From: DATLFA01 sp039915945
Lineage (GTDB): Bacteria > Actinomycetota > Acidimicrobiia > Acidimicrobiales > WLNW01
NCBI GenBank assembly: GCA_039915945.1
Contig: JBDSMH010000093.1
Coordinates: 1-64,000 of the forward strand
DNA: 64,000 nt
Reading direction: 5' to 3'
The notes beneath the pieces are model-generated. The model made no database searches. It was not told the origin of the DNA and saw only the letters and a program-made list of their open reading frames with translations. The position numbers and the translations under genes were made by a program. This document shows, in pieces, positions 58,570-64,000 of this stretch (its first letter is position 1; every line of letters begins with the position of its first letter).

Positions 58570-60555
58570 ATGACCTTCCTCGACGTTCGTCAGCACGGCT
58601 TCGCGCGGGTCGCTGTGTGCGTTCCGCCGGTGCGCGTCGCCGACCCGTCGGCCAACGCCGACGCCCATGTCCGCTTCGCCCGCCGCGTCCACGACGAAGG
58701 CGCCCGCTACGCGGTCTTCCCCGAGCTCGGCCTGCCCGGCTACACGTGTGGCGATCTCTTCTTCCAACGCCCGCTGATCGACGCGTGCCTCGAAGCACTC
58801 GCCACGATCGCCCGCGAGTTGGCCGCGCTCGACATCATGGTGTCTGTCGGTGTGCCCCTCGTGGTCGACGACGCGCTCTACAACTGCGTCGCCACGATCT
58901 ACGGCGGCCGAGTGCTCGCCGTGCATCCCAAGTCGTACCCGCCCAACTATCGCGAGTTCTACGAACTGCGTTGGTTCCAACCGGCGGCACACGCCCGTTC
59001 GACACACATCGTCATCGCCGGTGACATCGTTCCGTTCGGCACCGACGTGTTGATCCGCCATGGCGGTATCGACGGGTTCGTTCTGCATACCGAAGTCTGC
59101 GAAGACCTGTGGGTTCCGGTGCCGCCCTCGACGATCGCCGCGCTGTCGGGCGCCACCGTGCTCGCCAACCTGTCGGCATCCAACGTCACGATCGGCAAAT
59201 GGGAGTACCGCCACGACCTCGTCGCGATGTCGTCGGCAAAGAACCTCGCGGTGCAGCTCTACAGCGCCGCCGGCTTTGGCGAGTCCACCAGTGATCTCGC
59301 GTGGGACGGCCACGGCATCATCGCCGATCGCGGCGACGTATTGCTACAAACCGATCGCTACGCACTCGACGGCAGCGTCGGTGTCGTCGACGTCGATCTG
59401 CTCGCGCTGAACGAAGACCGCATGCGTCAGACGTCGTTCGCACAAAACGCTCGCGCGCACGGCGCGACCATGAGGGTCGTCGATGTCGCGCCGATCGACG
59501 ACAACCGACCGGCCGCCACGTTCGAGACGCTGCGGCGCTACGTGACCCCGCTCCCCTTTGTGCCCACCGACGCCGCACGCCGCGACGAGCGATGCCGCGA
59601 GATCTTCCAGATGACGAGCACGTCGCTGGCGCGGCGCATCACCGCGTTGCCGGCCGACTCCCGCCATTGCATCATCGGCGTCTCCGGCGGTCGCGATTCG
59701 ACGCACGCGTTGCTCGTCGCCGTGCACGCGATGGATCTGCTGGGCCTGCCCCGTTCCGACGTCATCGCAGTGACCATGCCCGGGTTCGGCACGACCAACG
59801 CCACCTACGCCGCTGCGTGCGATTTGATTCGCACGCTCGACTGCACCTTTCGCGAGATCGAGATCCGCTCGGTGTCGAGCACGGTGTTCGACGCCGTCGG
59901 CCACGATCCGCAGATCGAAAACCTCACGTTCGAAAATGTGCAGGCGTGGGCGCGCAAGTTCATGTTGTTCTCGGTGGCGTCGCAAGAAAAGGGCATCGAC
60001 ATCGGCACGGGCGATCTCTCTGAGCTCGCGCTGGGCTTTGCCACCTACGGCGGCGATCACATGTCGCACTACGGGGTCAACGCCGGCATTCCCAAGACGT
60101 TGATCACGACGCTCATTGCGTGGGCCGGCGAGCAGGTCTTTGCCGACGAGCCCGCCGTGCAAGAAGTGCTCGGTCGCATTCAGGGCATGCCCGTGAGCCC
60201 CGAGCTGTTGCGGCCCAACGCGGACGGCACGATGAAGCAACTGTCAGAAGATGTGGTGGGTCCCTACGAACTCCACGACTTCTTCCTGTATCACTTCTTG
60301 CGCTTCGGCTTCGGTCCGCAGCGCATCGCGCGCGTCGCGCTGCACGCGTTCGCCGGCGAATACGACCTCGCCACCATCCGCCGATGGCTGCTCGTGTTCC
60401 TGCGCCGATTCTTCGCCAACCAGTTCAAACGAGATTGCGTGCCGGACTCACCGAAGATCGGGTCGGGCGGCTCGTTGTCACCCCGCGGAGACTGGCGTAT
60501 GCCGTCGGATGCCTCAGTGGAGGCATGGATCCGCGAAGCCGAGGCGATCGGCTGA
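58570..60555 (+). CDS. nadE: NAD(+) synthase, glutamine-hydrolysing
   Basis: 661 residues. The N-terminal nitrilase-type amidase domain (~1-275) has Glu in 'VFPELGLPGYTCGD', Lys in 'HPKSYPPNYREF' and Cys in 'TEVCEDLWVP'; the C-terminal synthetase (~340-661) has the PP-loop 'IGVSGGRDSTHALL', with Arg where most members have Leu or Gln, and 'GTGDLSELALGFATY'. Ammonia from glutamine is channelled to make NAD from deamido-NAD. ATG 58570 was chosen at MTFLDVRQHGFARVAV. It is an essential housekeeping gene; a strong terminator follows. Confidence 0.95.
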   Translation: MTFLDVRQHGFARVAVCVPPVRVADPSANADAHVRFARRVHDEGARYAVFPELGLPGYTCGDLFFQRPLIDACLEALATIARELAALDIMVSVGVPLVVDDALYNCVATIYGGRVLAVHPKSYPPNYREFYELRWFQPAAHARSTHIVIAGDIVPFGTDVLIRHGGIDGFVLHTEVCEDLWVPVPPSTIAALSGATVLANLSASNVTIGKWEYRHDLVAMSSAKNLAVQLYSAAGFGESTSDLAWDGHGIIADRGDVLLQTDRYALDGSVGVVDVDLLALNEDRMRQTSFAQNARAHGATMRVVDVAPIDDNRPAATFETLRRYVTPLPFVPTDAARRDERCREIFQMTSTSLARRITALPADSRHCIIGVSGGRDSTHALLVAVHAMDLLGLPRSDVIAVTMPGFGTTNATYAAACDLIRTLDCTFREIEIRSVSSTVFDAVGHDPQIENLTFENVQAWARKFMLFSVASQEKGIDIGTGDLSELALGFATYGGDHMSHYGVNAGIPKTLITTLIAWAGEQVFADEPAVQEVLGRIQGMPVSPELLRPNADGTMKQLSEDVVGPYELHDFFLYHFLRFGFGPQRIARVALHAFAGEYDLATIRRWLLVFLRRFFANQFKRDCVPDSPKIGSGGSLSPRGDWRMPSDASVEAWIREAEAIG

Positions 60556-60556
60556 C

Positions 60557-60588
60557 GGCTCGGCCACGAGAAACCCCGTGGCCGAGCC
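60557..60588. terminator. Bidirectional hairpin terminator
   Basis: A 12-bp perfect stem, GGCTCGGCCACG (60557-60568) with CGTGGCCGAGCC (60577-60588) and loop AGAAACCC, lies between the convergent nadE and HU genes and can end both. Confidence 0.8.
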
Positions 60589-60621
60589 GGTCAATCGTCA
60601 ATGTGAATCAGCCCCATGCGC

Positions 60622-61110
60622 TCAACGGCGCTTGGTTGCCTTCTTGGCGGACTTCTTCACTGCCTTCTTCGCTGCAGCCTTCTTGGCCGGAGCGGCCTTC
60701 TTGGCGGTCTTCTTGGCCGGAGCAGCCTTCTTGGCGGTCTTCTTGGCCGCCTTGGCGGGGGCCGCCTTCTTGGCCGGAGCGGCCTTCTTGACGACCGGGG
60801 CCGGCGGGGCGACGCCGATCTTGGGCGCCTTTTGCACGCCGAGGACGACGTCCTTGTAGATCTTCAGCGGCGCGATACGAGCTTTCGTTCGTGCCGGGAT
60901 CTTCACCGGTGCACCGGTCTGGGGGTTGCGCCCCATACGGGCCTTGGTCTGCCGTTTGCTGAACTTCGCGAAGCCCGGGATCGAGACGACCTCGCCCTTC
61001 GCTACGTTCGCAATGATGACGTCGACCAGGCCACGAATGGTGGCATCGACTTCTTTGCTGCCTTGGGCGGTGTGCCCAGCGACTGCGTTCACCAGCTCTC
61101 GCCGATTCAC
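60622..61110 (-). CDS. hupB: HU-family nucleoid protein with Lys/Ala/Pro-rich C-terminal tail (HupB-like)
   Basis: 162 residues. Residues 1-92 are a normal HU domain: 'MNRRELVNAVAGHTAQGSKE', 'GEVVSIPGFAKFSKRQTKAR' and the DNA-contacting arm 'GRNPQTGAPVKIPA'. From ~105 to the end a histone-H1-like tail with PAKKA/AKKTAKK repeats follows, as in mycobacterial HupB. It compacts DNA and may bind iron or be acetylated in relatives. GTG 61110 with AGGAGG upstream. The repeat tail is prone to length variation. Confidence 0.95.
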   Translation of the reverse strand: MNRRELVNAVAGHTAQGSKEVDATIRGLVDVIIANVAKGEVVSIPGFAKFSKRQTKARMGRNPQTGAPVKIPARTKARIAPLKIYKDVVLGVQKAPKIGVAPPAPVVKKAAPAKKAAPAKAAKKTAKKAAPAKKTAKKAAPAKKAAAKKAVKKSAKKATKRR

Positions 61111-61278
61111 ATTTTCCTCCTGCTATTGGGGTCGGAAAACTCAATCACGCGAGCTGTGTGAAGTGGCGGATACCCTTGACTTTTCTTGCTTTTCGGACAA
61201 CGGCACTCCACCGTCCGATCGCCAATCTGAAATCGTCGGTGGGTGTTGGCCGCCCGTCGGCTACGATGTCGGCGCCCT

Positions 61279-61350
61279 TCGGGGGTGGTGTAATTGGCAA
61301 CACTGCGGATTCTGGTTCCGCCTTTGGGGGTTCGAGTCCTCCCCCCCGAG
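61279..61350 (+). tRNA. tRNA-Gln (CTG)
   Basis: Cloverleaf folded by eye: acceptor TCGGGGG/CCCCCGA (61279-61285 with 61343-61349), D-arm 61288-61303, anticodon stem GCGGA/TCCGC with loop TTCTGGT (anticodon CTG at 61312-61314), T-arm GGGGG-TTCGAGT-CCTCC, discriminator G61350. CCA is not encoded. A Glu tRNA follows 25 nt later, likely on the same transcript. Confidence 0.92.
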
Positions 61351-61375
61351 CTCATAGACTCGCACAGCGCAACCG

Positions 61376-61448
61376 GCCCCGTTCGTCTAGAGGCCTAGGA
61401 CACTACCCTCTCAAGGTAGCGGCACGGGTTCGAATCCCGTACGGGGTA
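61376..61448 (+). tRNA. tRNA-Glu (CTC)
   Basis: Acceptor GCCCCGT/ACGGGGT (61376-61382 with 61441-61447), D-arm TCGTCTAGAGGCCTAGGA, anticodon stem CTACC/GGTAG with loop CTCTCAA (anticodon CTC), T-arm ACGGG-TTCGAAT-CCCGT, discriminator A61448. CCA is not encoded. Confidence 0.95.
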
Positions 61449-61517
61449 CGCACTGTGACCAGGGCCTTTACCGGCCCAGCAGGCCACAAGGCAAGCATGC
61501 ATCGCTAGGCTCCGGCC

Positions 61518-62249
61518 GTGTCTCGTGGCGTGTGCGTCATCACCGGTGGCGGGCGCGGCATCGGCGCCGCCACCGCGCGACGGGCGGCGGCCGCCGGGTG
61601 GGCGGTGTGCCTGTCGTTTACGACGAACGAATCAGCCGCAACCGCCGTCGCGAAGGAAATCGGCGGACGAGCAGTCCGGGCCGAGATCACCGACGAACGC
61701 GATGTGGTCGCCTTGTTCGAGGCGGCCGATGAAATGGGCGCGGTCACTGCGGCCGTGGCAAACGCGGGCATCGTGGGGCCGGCGATTCGCGTCGACGAGA
61801 TGTCGGTCGATCGCATCCGGCGCATGCTCGACGTCAACGTGGTGGGCGTGATGCTGACCGCGCGTGAGGCCGTGCGCCGCATGTCGACGCTGCACGGTGG
61901 CGGTGGTGGCTCGATCGTGACCGTGTCGTCGCTCGCCAGCCGACTCGGGTCCCCGAACCTCTACGTCGACTACGCGGCGAGCAAGGGTGCAGTCGATTCG
62001 TTCACGATCGGTCTCGCGCGAGAAGTCGCAGCAGAAGGAATCCGAGCGAACGTGGTGCGGCCCGGGATCATCGACACCGAAATACACGGCAGCGGCGGTC
62101 AGCCCGACCGCGCCCAGCAAATCGGCCCGACCACTCCGATGCAGCGGGCGGGCACGGCAGACGAAGTGGGCGCCGCGATCATGTGGCTCTTGTCCGACGA
62201 CGCGTCGTACACGACCGGCACGATCATCGAGGTCGGTGGCGGCCGGTAG
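61518..62249 (+). CDS. Short-chain dehydrogenase/reductase (FabG-like)
   Basis: 243 residues: 'VCVITGGGRGIGAATARRAA', 'NAGIVGPAIR', Ser in 'VTVSSLASRLGS', 'DYAASKGAV', and 'TTGTIIEVGGGR'. The second-strand region 'CLSFTTNESAATAV' suggests NADP. It resembles glucose-1-dehydrogenase/FabG-type oxidoreductases often annotated as sugar SDRs. GTG 61518 is the start. It is convergent with rfbF (15-nt gap) and follows the two tRNAs. Confidence 0.88.
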   Translation: MSRGVCVITGGGRGIGAATARRAAAAGWAVCLSFTTNESAATAVAKEIGGRAVRAEITDERDVVALFEAADEMGAVTAAVANAGIVGPAIRVDEMSVDRIRRMLDVNVVGVMLTAREAVRRMSTLHGGGGGSIVTVSSLASRLGSPNLYVDYAASKGAVDSFTIGLAREVAAEGIRANVVRPGIIDTEIHGSGGQPDRAQQIGPTTPMQRAGTADEVGAAIMWLLSDDASYTTGTIIEVGGGR

Positions 62250-62264
62250 CGCGACAGCCGTCAG

Positions 62265-63041
62265 TCAGTCCCAGACTTTCCATTCGGCTTCGTCGTTCTC
62301 CCACAGATTCTCGAGCAGGATCTTGTCGCGCAACGTGTCCATGCACTGCCAAAAGCCAGAGTGGTGAAACGCTCGTAGCTCGCCATCTTTGGCCAGATTT
62401 TCGAGCGGCTGGCGTTCCCAGAATGTGTCGTCGTCGGCGATGTAGTCGAAGATGCCGGGTTCGAGCACGAAGAAGGCACCGTTGATCCAGCCTTCGCCGG
62501 ACTGGGGTTTTTCGTCGAACTCCAACACGATGTCGCCGTCGAGCACCATGTGGCCGAACCGGGCCGGCGGGCGGACCACGGTCATCGTCGCCAACTTGCC
62601 ATGCGATCGGTGAAACGCCACCAACTCGTCGAGATTGACATTTGATATGCCGTCCCCGTAGGTGAGCATGAACGTCTCGTCGCCGAGATGCGGTCGCAGG
62701 CGCTTGACCCGTCCGCCGGTCATCGTCGAGTAGCCGGTGTCGATGAGATGCACGGTCCAGTTCTCTTGGTCGCCGGCGGGCTCGAGCCACTCGACGCGAC
62801 CTTGGCTCAACGAGACCGTCAGGTTCTTTTCGAGATGGGCGTACTCGGTGAAGTAGCGCTTGATGTATTCACCCTTGTAACCGAGCGCGATCGTGAAGTC
62901 ATCGAAACCGAAGTGCGAGTAATGCTTCATGATGTGCCACAGGATCGGCCGACCACCGATTTCGACCATGGGTTTTGGTCGAACCTCGGTTTCCTCTGCG
63001 AGGCGGGTTCCGAGCCCGCCGGCCAAAATGGCAACTTTCAT
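62265..63041 (-). CDS. rfbF: Glucose-1-phosphate cytidylyltransferase
   Basis: 258 residues. 'MKVAILAGGLGTRLAEETEV' and 'RPKPMVEIGGRPILWHIMKH' are the nucleotidyltransferase signature with the CTP-specific form of RfbF; 'GDGISNVNLDELVAFH', 'INGAFFVLEPGIFDYI' and 'WQCMDTLRDKILLENLW' match the family to its end. It makes CDP-glucose, the entry to 3,6-dideoxyhexoses and related O-antigen-type sugars. ATG 63041 has GAGGAGT upstream; an in-frame ATG at 63068 lacks one. No other CDP-sugar gene is in the window. Confidence 0.92.
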   Translation of the reverse strand: MKVAILAGGLGTRLAEETEVRPKPMVEIGGRPILWHIMKHYSHFGFDDFTIALGYKGEYIKRYFTEYAHLEKNLTVSLSQGRVEWLEPAGDQENWTVHLIDTGYSTMTGGRVKRLRPHLGDETFMLTYGDGISNVNLDELVAFHRSHGKLATMTVVRPPARFGHMVLDGDIVLEFDEKPQSGEGWINGAFFVLEPGIFDYIADDDTFWERQPLENLAKDGELRAFHHSGFWQCMDTLRDKILLENLWENDEAEWKVWD

Positions 63042-63280
63042 GTACGACTCCTCGATGGCCAGGTTCAACGGAGCTCAGGTGGGTTAGCTGCCCGCCGACC
63101 ATCGCAGAGGCGAATTGGCCGAGCCCGAGCCGCGTCCGGAACACCCGACTTTACCGCACGCCCGGAGGATGAAATAGGCCTAGGAGGACTGATTTGCTCC
63201 TAAAAAATGACCACACAGTTCTTCGCAGACGGCGCGCGGCGGCCGCTGGGCGCGGTACCTTTCAGCGCTGTGAGGTGGCA

Positions 63281-63802
63281 ATGACTGAACCGATGCCCAA
63301 GCGGCACTTCACCCACGCCCCGTGCAGCTCGTGTGGCGGCGTCGATGGCGAGTTCGCTCCCTCTGGCCGCCATGTCACCTGTGAGGCCGCCGTCGACATA
63401 CCGACTGCCGTCGACAGCGAGCCGTTGATGCAGATCGGCGCGGTCGCCCAACTGGTGACCCTCTCGCTGCGCACTGTGCGCCACTACGAAGACGCCGGGC
63501 TCGTGCGTCCCACCGCCCGCACGGTCGGCGGCTTTCGGCTGTACGACCACGACACGATCACCCGGCTGCTGCTCATCAAGCAGATGAAGCCGCTCGGCTT
63601 CACGCTCGAAGAAATGCGCCTCCTGATCGAGACCCGCGACCGCCTCAACGACCCCGCGCTCGATCCCGACGAACGCACCAACCTCCGCGAGCGCGTCGCC
63701 CTCTTTTCCGTAGCGGCCACCGAAAAGGTACTGGAATTGCGAGAACAGCTGGCCACCGCCGAGGCCTTCGCCGCCACGCTGCAACGCGACATCGACAACT
63801 GA
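63281..63802 (+). CDS. MerR-family regulator with N-terminal Cys-containing segment
   Basis: 173 residues. An unusual ~45-residue N-terminal part has 'APCSSCGGVDGEF' and 'HVTCEAAVDI', followed by the MerR winged helix 'LMQIGAVAQLVTLSLRTVRH', 'YEDAGLVRPTARTVGGFRLY', then a dimerising coiled coil with 'LREQLATAEAFAATLQRDI'. The three Cys could bind metal or sense redox. ATG 63281 with GAGGTGG upstream. The target is unknown. The closest candidate target is the divergent rfbF, but this is weak. Confidence 0.82.
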   Translation: MTEPMPKRHFTHAPCSSCGGVDGEFAPSGRHVTCEAAVDIPTAVDSEPLMQIGAVAQLVTLSLRTVRHYEDAGLVRPTARTVGGFRLYDHDTITRLLLIKQMKPLGFTLEEMRLLIETRDRLNDPALDPDERTNLRERVALFSVAATEKVLELREQLATAEAFAATLQRDIDN

Positions 63803-63846
63803 ACACCGCTCGGCGGCCGGCGCGGCCGGTGCCGACAAACTCGCGT

Positions 63847-64000
63847 CTACAACTCAGGCCGCTTGTAGACCGGCTGCATCGTCGGCGCGTCGCGGCCGGA
63901 TTGGGTCGTGCCGTCGGCGCGCCGTTCGACATAGAACGTCCACGTCTGGCCGTCCCACCATCGGGCGTCCCACCGGCCACACGGATCCGACTTCCAGCCC
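63847..64000 (-). CDS. C-terminal part of a DUF2510-containing protein (partial)
   Basis: The minus strand from the right edge reads 'GWKSDPCGRWDARWWDGQTW' then 'TFYVERRADG' and ends 'QPVYKRPEL' at TAG 63847-63849. The GW-x3-P-x-GR-x3-RWWDG-x2-WT pattern is DUF2510, a short Trp-rich domain typical of actinobacterial membrane or secreted proteins. Only the last ~50 residues are in the window. Confidence 0.75.
   Translation of the reverse strand, partial: GWKSDPCGRWDARWWDGQTWTFYVERRADGTTQSGRDAPTMQPVYKRPEL

Noticed and set aside
61246..61267. Promoter for the tRNA pair (TTGGCC / TACGAT)
   Set aside because: The spacer is only 10 bp, which is not compatible with a sigma-70-type promoter.
1..64000. 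CRISPR array, rRNA operon, prophage or toxin-antitoxin loci
   Set aside because: Looked for regularly spaced repeats, rRNA landmarks, phage structural genes and small paired genes; none seen.

Overview
The window is GC-rich, densely packed DNA from an actinomycete, most likely an environmental member of the Acidimicrobiia (Ilumatobacter-like). This is inferred from: an HU protein with a long Lys/Ala/Pro tail, a C-terminal DUF2510-type domain at the right edge, F420-type LLM and PNPOx-like oxidoreductases, many GTG/TTG starts with 4-nt start/stop overlaps, and an excess of catabolic enzymes (SDRs, PF04909-type amidohydrolases, HSL-type alpha/beta hydrolases, TauD dioxygenases, P450, crotonases, acyl-CoA dehydrogenases). 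No rRNA, CRISPR or prophage was seen. Two tRNAs (Gln-CTG, Glu-CTC) lie at 61.3-61.4 kb.

Layout. 0-6 kb: two ArsR/SRPBCC pairs, small NTF2-fold proteins, an ECF sigma factor with its zinc-binding anti-sigma factor, and a methyltransferase. 6-11 kb: an accessory patch with two small secreted proteins, a 25-bp direct repeat, a class III cyclase/ATPase gene cut off by an IS630-family transposase, and a frameshifted DUF gene. 11-15 kb: a VOC protein, a BNR-repeat protein translationally coupled to a MoaD-like ubiquitin-fold protein, an SDR, a TetR and a zinc-ribbon monooxygenase-like protein. 15-27 kb: amidohydrolases, nitronate monooxygenase, crotonase, SMP-30, MerR/VOC pair, a thioredoxin-fold gene with an in-frame UGA followed by a SECIS-like hairpin, and a GAF-EAL-GAF phosphodiesterase. 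27-29.5 kb: three broken genes in a row. 29.6-35.2 kb: a tightly coupled minus-strand catabolic operon (DUF protein, NTF2, LLM, esterase, DUF35-thiolase fusion, hydrolase). 35-49.5 kb: TauD, esterases, SDRs, P450, N-acyl-D-amino-acid deacylase-like enzyme, then amidohydrolase / MFS / acyl-CoA ligase / crotonase, closed by an intrinsic terminator. 50-57 kb: TauD, CMD-fold protein, TIM-barrel protein, a possible MITE, then a minus-strand operon of membrane protein, phosphotriesterase-like lactonase, APH-type kinase and ACAD11-type acyl-CoA dehydrogenase. 57-64 kb: methyltransferase, isomerase, NAD synthetase, HU, tRNAs, SDR, RfbF, MerR.

The two most interesting signals are as follows. First, at 21981-23033 a thioredoxin-like gene reads open on both sides of one TGA at the position of the first active-site cysteine (U-G-C), and a 6-bp hairpin with a GGUCU loop starts 14 nt after the TGA, as expected of a bacterial SECIS; this looks like a selenoprotein. 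Second, the lactonase-kinase-dehydrogenase operon at 52758-55859 resembles a split version of ACAD10/11 and the levulinate LvaA/LvaC pair, suggesting a lactone / 4-hydroxyacid catabolic route.

Several genes (10466-10800, 27119-28314, 28355-29227) carry frameshifts, most of them next to short G/C runs. These could be true decay or residual indel errors of a long-read assembly. The UGA gene is different: its frame is intact throughout.
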